Shown here piece by piece: positions 7,683 to 14,218 of a DNA stretch of 15,422 nucleotides. Origin of the DNA: Sphingomonadales bacterium (GTDB lineage: Bacteria; Pseudomonadota; Alphaproteobacteria; Sphingomonadales; Sphingomonadaceae). How positions within the stretch are numbered: position 1 is the first letter of the stretch; the number at the start of each line of letters is the position of its first letter. The notes beneath the pieces were generated by a model. That model was given only the letters and a program-made list of their open reading frames with translations, was not told the origin of the DNA and ran no database searches. Position numbers and translations under genes: made by a program. Location of the stretch: contig JANYCM010000178.1 in assembly GCA_025360285.1 (NCBI GenBank), positions 1-15,422 of the forward strand, written 5' to 3'.

Positions 7683-8084
7683 TCAACGGCCGGCTTTCTT
7701 GAGATAAGCGATCAAGGCCTGACGGTCCTGCGGGTTGGGGATGCCGGCAAAGGCCATCGCCGTGCCAGGGACGACGCTGTTGGGTTTGGTCAACCATTTG
7801 TCGAGCATGGCGTCCGTCCAGACAAAGTCGGTCGCCAGCATCGCGGCGGAATATTTCGCGCCGGCCAGACTGCCGGCCTTGCGGCCGACGACCCCCTGCA
7901 GAGCCGGACCGATCCGGCCGGGTGCATTTGCGTTCAGGGCATGGCACGAGGCACAGCGCAGAAACAGCCGCTTGCCAGCGATGTCCTGCGCGTCAGCCAA
8001 TGCCTGGGCTGACGCCTGGCTCCCAAGCAGGATCAAAGCCCCAAAGCCCATCCGGCCAAGCGCCCGTGTCAGATATCGGCCCAT
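7683..8084 (-). CDS. Exported class I c-type cytochrome
   Basis: 133 residues. An N-terminal hydrophobic segment (about 12-22) ending in SQASAQA fits a Sec signal peptide with cleavage near residue 27. The haem-binding motif CASCH is at 44-48, and the expected axial methionine is M110 in PGTAMAF (107-112). The size and the motif order (CxxCH, IGPALQGVVGR, then PGTxM) are those of small monohaem class I cytochromes c (cytochrome c2/c550 type). Haem is attached in the periplasm. The start at 8084 is chosen because it places the signal peptide at the N-terminus; the frame upstream continues across operator C and is not coding. By context it should accept electrons from a flavoenzyme of the cluster, either the exported amine-oxidase-type protein or, as in p-cresol methylhydroxylase, a VAO-type flavoprotein. 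Confidence 0.9.
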   Translation of the reverse strand: MGRYLTRALGRMGFGALILLGSQASAQALADAQDIAGKRLFLRCASCHALNANAPGRIGPALQGVVGRKAGSLAGAKYSAAMLATDFVWTDAMLDKWLTKPNSVVPGTAMAFAGIPNPQDRQALIAYLKKAGR

Positions 8085-8157
8085 ATCGATCGACTCTCGG
8101 TAACAACTGGCGCGAAACTGTGACAAGCTGCGGATGAACGGCAGTTGATCCGCCACC

Positions 8158-8176
8158 CTGTCCGCATTGCGGACAG
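8158..8176. promoter_or_regulatory. Predicted IclR operator C, perfect 19-bp palindrome
   Basis: CTGTCCGCATTGCGGACAG is a perfect palindrome with 9-bp arms around a central T. It is the most complete of the four copies. It lies in the 246-base divergent region, 76 bases upstream of the cytochrome c ATG and about 18 bases upstream of the predicted -35 of the IclR gene. Position beside the regulator gene and symmetry suggest it controls both directions and may mediate autoregulation. Confidence 0.8.
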
Positions 8177-8193
8177 CCGCGCCGGCCGTTACA

Positions 8194-8222
8194 TTGACTC
8201 GACAGCGACGACGCGAAATGAT
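8194..8222 (+). promoter_or_regulatory. Candidate sigma70-type promoter of the IclR gene
   Basis: TTGACT (8194-8199), a 17-base spacer, then AATGAT (8217-8222). The -35 matches the consensus at 5 of 6 positions and the -10 at 4 of 6, with ideal spacing. The predicted start near 8229 leaves an untranslated leader of about 100 bases and puts operator C at roughly -62, a position typical of activator binding. It is read from sequence only. Confidence 0.5.
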
Positions 8223-8330
8223 CGAAAACTGTAACAAATGGCCGCCTGACTGTTGCATTCGCCCTGTGGGACATGGACCAGGCAAGCGCCGTGTGGCCAT
8301 CACGCCTGCGGGCCCAAGGGGTGGACGAGC

Positions 8331-9197
8331 ATGGACGAGCGCCAGGAAATCAAGTCCCTCAAGAAAGCCCTGCGCGCGCTCGGCTTTTTGAACTCGCACG
8401 GCGAATCAACTGTCACCGAGGTTGCAACGGGCATCGGCGTGCCGCGCACCACGGCGTTCCGGCTGCTGGAAACCCTCGCCTGCGACGGTTTCATTCAAAA
8501 GCAGGAACACAGCAATCTCTACCGGCTGACCAGCAAGGTGCTGGGCCTGTCGTCCGGCTTTGGTGATGCCGATCTGATTGTGGAGGTGGCCAAGCCGCTG
8601 ATCCAGGAAATGGGCCAGAAAATCGGCTGGCCGCTGGCGCTGGCGACGCCACGCGGCCAGAACATGGTGGTCCGGATCGTGACGGATTATGATACGACCC
8701 TGGCCATTGATCGCTATGCGATCGGCTTCACCACCCCGATGCTGCATGCCCCATCCGGGCTTTGCTATCTGGCGTTCAGCGACGACGATGTTCGAGACCC
8801 GATTGTGAAGATCGCCCGGTCGGCCGCGGTAGTCCCTGAGATTCTGCAAAACGGCGGCGATTATTTCGAATATACGCTGCAGCAGATCCGCGCGCGCGGC
8901 TTTTCGCATATCCGCTTCATGGAATATCGTGAGGGCGGCCTTGCCGTGCCGCTGGTGGTTGGGGGCCGCGTCGTCGGCGGGCTGGTGATGCGCTACATCA
9001 AATCGACGCTGAAGACCGAGCAACTGGAATCGGTGTATTTCCCGACCCTGCGGCAACTCACAGCCGATATTTCGGCCGCCTATGAGGCGCGGATCAGCCA
9101 GCGGCGGCTGCAGGACAGCGGCAATCTGGTCGCCGTGAGTACGGCGCCAGAACGGCATGAACGCGCCCCGACAGTCCTGGAGCCGGTGGCGGTTTAA
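8331..9197 (+). CDS. IclR-family transcriptional regulator, MhpR-like
   Basis: 288 residues from the ATG at 8331, chosen for the AAGGGG 9 bases upstream and because the winged-helix domain then begins at once; an ATG at 8253 would add an unlikely Cys/Trp/His-rich tail. Residues 8-67 form the HTH_IclR domain (LKKALRALGFL, then VTEVATGIGVPRTTAFRLLETL as helix-turn-helix). Residues 82-255 form the IclR effector-binding domain. LGLSSGFGD and GWPLALATPRGQ resemble MhpR, the activator of 3-(3-hydroxyphenyl)propionate catabolism, more than E. coli IclR, which hints at an aromatic or phenylpropanoid-like effector. It is divergent from the cytochrome c operon, with operator C between. The repeated GTCCG-N5-CGGAC sites in the window make it the obvious cluster-wide regulator. 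Whether it activates or represses is not visible. Confidence 0.9.
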   Translation: MDERQEIKSLKKALRALGFLNSHGESTVTEVATGIGVPRTTAFRLLETLACDGFIQKQEHSNLYRLTSKVLGLSSGFGDADLIVEVAKPLIQEMGQKIGWPLALATPRGQNMVVRIVTDYDTTLAIDRYAIGFTTPMLHAPSGLCYLAFSDDDVRDPIVKIARSAAVVPEILQNGGDYFEYTLQQIRARGFSHIRFMEYREGGLAVPLVVGGRVVGGLVMRYIKSTLKTEQLESVYFPTLRQLTADISAAYEARISQRRLQDSGNLVAVSTAPERHERAPTVLEPVAV

Positions 9198-9201
9198 CAG
9201 T

Positions 9202-9236
9202 CGGAAGCAATTCTGATCATGGGCTTGCTGCTTCCG
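9202..9236. terminator. Hairpin between convergent transcripts, possible terminator
   Basis: CGGAAGCA (9202-9209) pairs with TGCTTCCG (9229-9236), giving an 8-bp perfect stem around a 19-base loop, 5 bases after the IclR stop. There is no clear U-run on either strand, so intrinsic termination is uncertain. Its place between the IclR gene and the candidate small gene on the other strand would suit a bidirectional terminator. Confidence 0.4.
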
Positions 9237-9270
9237 GAACAAGGGTCGATCGAAAGCCAGCGGTTGCGGA

Positions 9271-9381
9271 TCAGCATTTGCGCATCACCAGGAATTGGAA
9301 TGGTGCCATCGCAAAACTCGAAATATTCAGGGCCTGCCAGGGCCAAATCTTGACGCGTAACTGGCGGTTGGAGTCGATCAT
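9271..9381 (-). CDS. Candidate 36-residue small protein, unknown function
   Basis: ATG at 9381-9379, TGA at 9273-9271. A perfect Shine-Dalgarno AAGGAG (9392-9387 on the minus strand) stands 5 bases before the ATG, one of the best ribosome-binding sites in the window. A TATGAT (-10-like, 9415-9410) lies just upstream, although no clear -35 was found. The peptide starts MIDSNRQLRVKIWPWQ, is rich in Trp, Phe and Met, has a mildly hydrophobic second half (LNISSFAMAPFQFLVM) and ends in Arg-Lys-Cys. I recognise no family; it is not PqqA-like or mycofactocin-precursor-like. A small membrane-associated or regulatory peptide is possible, and so is a chance frame. Confidence 0.4.
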   Translation of the reverse strand: MIDSNRQLRVKIWPWQALNISSFAMAPFQFLVMRKC

Positions 9382-9406
9382 GCTTGCTCCTTAACGGGTC
9401 TGCGCC

Positions 9407-9751
9407 ATGATCATAACGGTAGTGCGTTCAGCATTGGCGATGACGGGCGCGTTGCTGTTGTCGCTGGTACTGCTGAGCATGACCGAAGCATCGGCACTGC
9501 CAAGCCCGGCCAGGCCATGGACTGTAAGCGACCCGCTGACCATGCCGGTCCGCGCATCGGGACCTATCAGGCACCTGTCGATCGGGTGCCGATTTAGCCC
9601 GGCATTGGACCTGATGAAGTCGAGCCATTTTGCATTGGGCGATGGTGATATCCGCGGACTATACAGTCTTGCCTGGGCCTCGTCGCGCAGGGCCGGTCTT
9701 CGGATAGCCGGGCGGCGGAAACCGCACAGGCGCTCCCATCACCGACCATGA
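9407..9751 (+). CDS. Doubtful ORF with signal-peptide-like N-terminus
   Basis: 114 codons. The first 32 residues look like a signal peptide or membrane anchor (two basic/polar residues, a Leu-rich core at about 14-24, then SMTEASA). After about residue 50 the frame uses rare codons (AGG, CGA, GGA, CTA, ATA) and becomes Arg/Ser/His-rich, unlike the neighbours. There is no good ribosome-binding site. It ends 14 bases from the convergent GlcG-like gene. It may be a decayed exported protein or not a gene at all. Confidence 0.2.
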   Translation: MIITVVRSALAMTGALLLSLVLLSMTEASALPSPARPWTVSDPLTMPVRASGPIRHLSIGCRFSPALDLMKSSHFALGDGDIRGLYSLAWASSRRAGLRIAGRRKPHRRSHHRP

Positions 9752-9765
9752 TCTGGTTCCCATCG

Positions 9766-10173
9766 CTACGCAGCGGCGCCGGCGAGCGCGGCGGCTTCAT
9801 CATCATCGGGGGCACCGCCGGCACCGCCGATGGCACCGATCACCGCGCCGCCCTCATCGGTAACGAGGACGCCCCCGCCGAGCAGCACGATCGGACGATC
9901 GACGATGCCGAGCACCGATGGCCCGGCGAGCGGATTGCCGGCCAGCGCATCGGCGATCTGCCGGGACGTGCAGCCAAAGGTCAGCGCCGCGCGCGCCTTA
10001 CCCTGGGCAATTTCGATGGCGGCAAGGTTGGCGCCGTCTTCGCGCAGCGCGAACTTCAAGGCACCACCGGCATCGATAACGGCGATACCCATCCTGTTAA
10101 GCCCCCTGGCCCGGGCATGGGCGATGGCGGCCTTGGCCATGCGTTCGGCGGCATCAAGCGTCAGACCGGTCAT
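9766..10173 (-). CDS. GlcG/HbpS-like protein (PF03928 family)
   Basis: 135 residues. The features of the GlcG/HbpS family are visible: an N-terminal helix (LDAAERMAKAAIAHARARG), the strand MGIAVIDAGGALK (28-40), the alanine-rich middle helix ending in KARAAL, and the C-terminal glycine segment GGAVIGAIGGAGG (108-120) followed by DDDEAAALAG. Known members include the haem-binding HbpS of Streptomyces and GlcG of glycolate operons; some relatives in catabolic clusters have been proposed as enzymes or binding proteins. No signal peptide is visible, so it should be cytoplasmic. Its ATG overlaps the hydrolase stop (ATGA at 10173-10170), so it is the last gene of the transporter-hydrolase operon and probably translationally coupled to it. 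Its exact job here is unknown. Confidence 0.82.
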   Translation of the reverse strand: MTGLTLDAAERMAKAAIAHARARGLNRMGIAVIDAGGALKFALREDGANLAAIEIAQGKARAALTFGCTSRQIADALAGNPLAGPSVLGIVDRPIVLLGGGVLVTDEGGAVIGAIGGAGGAPDDDEAAALAGAAA

Positions 10174-11774
10174 GCGGCAACTCCATGAGATGACAGGGAT
10201 CGCGCCAGCGCGGCAAGGTCGCCAGTGGCGGCGATGTGAACGGGGACGCCGGCGTTGGCGAGCAGCGCTGCGCTGTCGGCAAGCCAGGCGGCACGCGGCA
10301 GCAGATGATAGCTGGTGCGCGCCTTCATGATCTCCACCGTCTGGTCGTGCAGCCAGCGGGCGTCGAAATTGCCCTGCACGGATCGCTGGGCCGCGATCGA
10401 CCCGTCGAACCAGGGCGCATAGATCTGGCCGTCGCGCACCATCAGCCAGGCCGCAATCCAGTGAGATCCTTCGGGGGCGAGCGCCAGGTCCGGGGCGATT
10501 GCCGCGGCGATGTCCGCGTCGCGCACCGGCTGCGTGTCGAGCAAAATGGCCCGCAGCCGCTGATCACGCTGCTGCGCAAAGGCAGCGGCGACGGCGGCGC
10601 TGCACCCCATGGCCGCCAGTGTGAAGCCGGGCAGCGCCAGCGCGTCGCCCAGTGCCGCCAGGCCGGCGGCGGCGGCGTCCAGAACCGGCGTCGCGGGTGC
10701 CGCTGATTCACCGCAGCCGGGCAGATCCGGCACGATCACCCTGAACTGTTGCGCCAACGCCCGCGCCAGTGGTTCGGCCAAAAGACCGCTGCCGGGGGTA
10801 TCGTGCAGCAGGAGCAGCGCCGGATCGCCCGGATCGCCATAACAGCGGACAAAGCATTGCCCATCCGGCGTGTCGATGAACTGAACGGCAGGGTCATGCC
10901 CGGCAAGCGCCGTAACCGGTGCCGGGACTGCCGGCGCTCCGGCCGGTAGCGACCGCGCGAAATCGACGATGGCGCGATATTTTGCTGCCGGATCATGGGC
11001 CAGGCGTTCGATCCGCTGCCCCGGCTTCAGCGGCGGCAACCGATCGAGATGCGGAAACAGCATATCCTCCGCACTGGCGAGATAGACGGCCGGCAGGGTG
11101 ATCCGGTCGACCGCCAGCCAGGCGTTATGGCCATGGTAGCAGGCGGCGCGATAGGCGGCCGCATAGGTCCGGCAGGATTGATAGAACATCGTCACCCAAA
11201 GCTGAATCTCATCGGGCGACGGCCGGTTGACCGGGTTGAGCCGGCCCACCTCACGCGAGGCCCAGGGAAACCAGGTGAACTGATCGCGAAAACGCATCCA
11301 TGTCGCGGTGAGATGGCCGCCCAGCGGATCAGGGACCATCGGCGCGAAATAATCGCCATAGCCTTCGAACAAGGTCTTGATTTCGGCGTCTGTGAAGATC
11401 GGCAGCCCTTCCATCACCAGGCCCGTCACATGGCCGGGCCAGCCGGCGCCAAGTTCGGCGGCGATCAGCGCGCCGGTATGGGTGCCGTAAACCGGGCAGG
11501 GGGCGATGCCGAGCGCGTCCATCGCCGCCGCCGTCGCACCGGCCAGATCCGCCACCGTCAACCCCGCCGCCGGCAGCGGATCGGAGCCGCCAAAGCCCGG
11601 CGTATCAAGGGCAAAACAGGTGAAATGTTTGGCCGCCTGCGCCATTTCAGCCTCAAGCACCGCACTGTTGCCAGGCGATCCATGCAGCATCACCAGCGCG
11701 GGCCCGCGGCCGGCGCGGCGGTAATGCACGCGCCGGCCGTTCACCTCGATATAGCGGCGGTCAATATTGGCCAT
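10170..11774 (-). CDS. Tandem (two-domain) alpha/beta-hydrolase fold protein
   Basis: 534 residues, about twice the usual length, because two alpha/beta-hydrolase domains are fused. Domain 1 (about 5-275) has the oxyanion motif HGSPGN at 31-36, DTPGFGGSD at 57-65 and a nucleophile elbow reading GTHTG at 97-101, where the normal serine is H99. D237 and H260 are plausible acid and base positions. Domain 2 (about 298-525) has HDTPGSG at 324-330, DLPGCGES at 350-357 and an elbow GCSAA at 390-394 with S392, but no obvious conserved catalytic histidine near its end. The chosen start gives AGGGGCC just upstream, overlapping the stop of the GPH transporter gene. Single-domain relatives hydrolyse esters, lactones or C-C bonds of ring-cleavage products. 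Both domains look atypical, so the chemistry is uncertain. The gene lies between the transporter and GlcG-like genes in one operon. Confidence 0.85.
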   Translation of the reverse strand: MANIDRRYIEVNGRRVHYRRAGRGPALVMLHGSPGNSAVLEAEMAQAAKHFTCFALDTPGFGGSDPLPAAGLTVADLAGATAAAMDALGIAPCPVYGTHTGALIAAELGAGWPGHVTGLVMEGLPIFTDAEIKTLFEGYGDYFAPMVPDPLGGHLTATWMRFRDQFTWFPWASREVGRLNPVNRPSPDEIQLWVTMFYQSCRTYAAAYRAACYHGHNAWLAVDRITLPAVYLASAEDMLFPHLDRLPPLKPGQRIERLAHDPAAKYRAIVDFARSLPAGAPAVPAPVTALAGHDPAVQFIDTPDGQCFVRCYGDPGDPALLLLHDTPGSGLLAEPLARALAQQFRVIVPDLPGCGESAAPATPVLDAAAAGLAALGDALALPGFTLAAMGCSAAVAAAFAQQRDQRLRAILLDTQPVRDADIAAAIAPDLALAPEGSHWIAAWLMVRDGQIYAPWFDGSIAAQRSVQGNFDARWLHDQTVEIMKARTSYHLLPRAAWLADSAALLANAGVPVHIAATGDLAALARSLSSHGVAA

Positions 11775-11779
11775 GGCCC

Positions 11780-13174
11780 CTAGGCGCCAATGCGGCCGGC
11801 GTGGCGGGCAAAGCGGCGCATGGCGACAATGCTGAGGCAATAGAGCAGCAGATTGACCCCGCAATAGGTGATCGCGATGCCCAGGATGGCTCGGGGGGGT
11901 TGCGCCTTAGCAGCGCCATTGGCGCTTTCGACAAAGCCGAACAGGCTGATCATCACGCCGACTACCAGGGCGCCCAGTGCAAAGCCGAGTTTTTCGGCGG
12001 CACACCAGATGCCGCTGAACACGCCTTCATGGTTTTCACCGGTTTCGGCGGCATCGGCAGCCATGGTGTTCGACAGCATCGACAGCGTCACCATCAGGAA
12101 CCCGCCGGCGGCGACACCGCCCTGCAAGCCCAGCGGGATCAGCCACCATTCGGATTGCCCCTTCATTGCCAGCCAGAGCAGCAGATTGGCGCACCAGCCA
12201 ATAACGCCGACGGTATAAAGCGTCGTCGGTGACCAGCGCCGGCTGGCGCGCAGCCAAAACGGTTGGGCCGCGACCTGGCCGATTGTCGCCGCCAGCACGA
12301 CCAGCCCGATGCCGCTCAACGGCTGTTCAACGACATAAAGGCAGAAATAGGCAAATGAGCCATAGCCGACCCCTTCGGCGAGTTTTTGCAGGAACCCGAC
12401 CAGCAATAGCCGCAGGTAGCGCTGGCTTCGCGCCAGCAGCCGCCATTGTGCGCGGATCGACATGGCGGCTGTCGCGCCTTCGGCTATCGGGATGCCGCCG
12501 GTGGCGAACACGGTGGTCAACATGGTGACGAGGCAGATGCCGCCATAGACCCAGGCCATCACCGAATAGCCGGCGATGCCGCCGCCGATTGCCTGAACAA
12601 AGCCGCCGGCAAACGCACTGACCGACAGGCCGATCGCCATGAACACGACGCGCCACGCCATGATCTTGCGGCGTTCCTCGTCGCCATGGGCAATTTCCGA
12701 CGCCATGACGAGATAGGGCACCGAATAGAGCGAATAGCCGGTGAACCCCAGGAACACCATCGCGCTCATGTAGAGAGACTGCACGACTGGCGTGTCGAAG
12801 CGCGGCACATGGAAGAACATCACGATGGCAGCGCTGGCCAGCACGGCGCCGATCAGCATCAGAGGCCGCCGTCGCCCCCAACGCGTATTCAGCCGATCCG
12901 AAAAGCTGCCGACCAGCGGATCGACAAACATGATCAGCAATTTGGGGACAAAGATCGCCAACCCGGCCATCGCCGGCGGAATGGCGAGATAATTGGTCAT
13001 GTAGATCAGCAGCAAAAGCGCCGGCGCATCACGGAAGATGCGGTCGCCGATCATGCCGATGCTGAACCCCAACTGGGTGGCAATACCGACCGGCAGCCCG
13101 CGGGCCATGGCCGGCTGGGCGTTTGGCGCCGGGACCGGACCAAGGGCCGGCTCGGCGGGCATGGCGCTTGTCAT
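11780..13174 (-). CDS. GPH-family (MelB-like) MFS transporter
   Basis: 464 residues with about 12 membrane segments after a 25-residue Pro/Ala-rich cytoplasmic tail. The family signature DPLVGSFSDR (85-94) followed by NTRWGRRRP (96-104) is that of glycoside-pentoside-hexuronide:cation symporters, which take up sugars and glycosides with H+ or Na+. Sphingomonads carry many GPH-like carriers in clusters that are not for sugars, so the substrate is open. A good AAAGG ribosome-binding site precedes the ATG. It heads an operon with the tandem hydrolase (5-base gap) and the GlcG-like gene. Operator D lies 69 bases upstream of its start. Together with the MFS_1 carrier at 5621-6850 it gives the cluster two unrelated transporters, perhaps for substrate and co-substrate or for import and export. 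Confidence 0.88.
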   Translation of the reverse strand: MTSAMPAEPALGPVPAPNAQPAMARGLPVGIATQLGFSIGMIGDRIFRDAPALLLLIYMTNYLAIPPAMAGLAIFVPKLLIMFVDPLVGSFSDRLNTRWGRRRPLMLIGAVLASAAIVMFFHVPRFDTPVVQSLYMSAMVFLGFTGYSLYSVPYLVMASEIAHGDEERRKIMAWRVVFMAIGLSVSAFAGGFVQAIGGGIAGYSVMAWVYGGICLVTMLTTVFATGGIPIAEGATAAMSIRAQWRLLARSQRYLRLLLVGFLQKLAEGVGYGSFAYFCLYVVEQPLSGIGLVVLAATIGQVAAQPFWLRASRRWSPTTLYTVGVIGWCANLLLWLAMKGQSEWWLIPLGLQGGVAAGGFLMVTLSMLSNTMAADAAETGENHEGVFSGIWCAAEKLGFALGALVVGVMISLFGFVESANGAAKAQPPRAILGIAITYCGVNLLLYCLSIVAMRRFARHAGRIGA

Positions 13175-13242
13175 GGCGACCTTTCTGGTTGGTGCCCAAG
13201 ACTAGGGATATATCAGTGCGGCACCCGGCGCCTGCACGATCT

Positions 13243-13257
13243 GTCCGAATGGCGGAC
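13243..13257. promoter_or_regulatory. Predicted IclR operator D, centred between two divergent operons
   Basis: GTCCG-AATGG-CGGAC has perfect 5-bp arms. It is almost exactly in the middle of the divergent region: 69 bases before the GPH transporter ATG (13174, minus) and 70 bases before the BKACE ATG (13327, plus). This symmetrical placement suits one regulator dimer controlling both operons. I found no convincing -35/-10 pair on either side. Confidence 0.75.
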
Positions 13258-13326
13258 TCGGGTGTGCAGACAGGCGAGCGGCAGGCCCGGACCGCGTTAT
13301 GCAGGCGTCGAAACCAGGGTGGGCCG

Positions 13327-14208
13327 ATGCACAAGATAGCCATCACATGCGCGCTTACGGGTGCTGGCGACACCGTCGGCCGCAGCCCGCATGTGCCCGT
13401 TACGCCGCAGCAGATCGCCGCCGACGCAATCGCGGCGGCAGAGGCCGGGGCGGCCATTGTCCATATCCATGTCCGCGATCCTGAAACCGGCGCTGGCGCG
13501 CGTGATCCGGCGCTGTTCCGCGAGGCGGTGGCGATCATCCGCGCGTCGCAAACCGATGTCGTGCTCAACCTCACCGCCGGCATGGGCGGCATCCTGCATC
13601 GTCCTTACGAGGACCCGATGCAGGATGGCCCCAATACCGACCTGGTGACATCGGCGGAACGCTTCCGCCATGTCGTTGAACTGCGCCCGGAAATCTGCAC
13701 TATCGATTGTGGATCGATGAATTTCGGCAAGGAGGATGTGGTCGTCAATCGCCCGCGGGACCTCGCCTGGATGGCGAAGCGCGCCCAGGAACTCGGGGTC
13801 AAGCCCGAGCTTGAGTGTTTCGACCTGGGCCAGGTGCAGCACGGACTTGATCTGATCGCCGCGGGGCTGATCGATGGCAGGCCGTTGTTCCAGTTCGTGC
13901 TGGGTGTGGCGGGCGGCGCGCCGGCATCGCCCGAAAGCATGATGGCGCTGCGCAGCATGCTGCCGCCCAACGCAATCTGGGCGGCCTTTGGCATCTCGCG
14001 CCATGAATTCCCGATGGTCGCGCAGGCGGCGCTGCTCGGCGGCCATGTGCGGGTCGGGCTGGAGGATAATCTCTGGCTCGAAGCCGGGCAACTGGCGACC
14101 AATGCCCAGCTTGTCGCCAAGGCGGTGCGCATCCTAGGCGAGCTCGGCTTCGGCATCATGTCGCCCGCCGACGTCCGCCAGCAACTCGGCCTCAAGACCT
14201 TTCATTAG
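13327..14208 (+). CDS. Beta-keto acid cleavage enzyme (BKACE, DUF849)
   Basis: 293 residues. The TIM-barrel family signature HIHVRD (46-51) supplies the two zinc-ligand histidines H46 and H48; E227 in RHEFPM corresponds to the third ligand of the founding enzyme Kce (3-keto-5-aminohexanoate cleavage enzyme). NLTAGMGG (81-88), the ECFDLGQ segment (163-169) and GLEDNLWL (245-251) are also typical. BKACEs condense a beta-keto acid with acetyl-CoA and release acetoacetate plus the CoA ester of the remainder; family members differ in the side chain accepted. The start has AGGGTGGG upstream, and operator D lies 70 bases before it. It heads an operon with the ureidoglycolate-lyase-like and GST genes. 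Presence here implies that the pathway makes a beta-keto acid, which is the firmest metabolic clue in the window. Confidence 0.92.
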   Translation: MHKIAITCALTGAGDTVGRSPHVPVTPQQIAADAIAAAEAGAAIVHIHVRDPETGAGARDPALFREAVAIIRASQTDVVLNLTAGMGGILHRPYEDPMQDGPNTDLVTSAERFRHVVELRPEICTIDCGSMNFGKEDVVVNRPRDLAWMAKRAQELGVKPELECFDLGQVQHGLDLIAAGLIDGRPLFQFVLGVAGGAPASPESMMALRSMLPPNAIWAAFGISRHEFPMVAQAALLGGHVRVGLEDNLWLEAGQLATNAQLVAKAVRILGELGFGIMSPADVRQQLGLKTFH

Positions 14209-14218
14209 GAGCAACCCG

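Larger units (their letters stand above)
9198..9765. other. Sparse 568-base stretch between the IclR gene and the GlcG-like gene
   Basis: No recognisable family member is encoded here. It contains a hairpin just after the IclR stop, a candidate 36-codon gene on the minus strand, and one plus-strand frame (9407-9751) with a signal-peptide-like start but poor codon use in its second half. No copy of the GTCCG-N5-CGGAC operator was found in it. It could be the remnant of a lost gene. Confidence 0.6.

Noticed and set aside
8253..8330. Upstream ATG for the IclR gene
   Set aside because: The added 26 residues are unlike IclR N-termini, and the downstream ATG has an AAGGGG ribosome-binding site.
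9271..9381. PqqA or other known RiPP precursor
   Set aside because: The peptide lacks the Glu-x3-Tyr core of PqqA and the C-terminal Val-Tyr of mycofactocin precursors, and no maturase gene is nearby.
9547..9563. GGTCC-N7-GGACC inverted repeat resembling the operator
   Set aside because: The arm spacing differs from the GTCCG-N5-CGGAC pattern and it lies next to no gene start.
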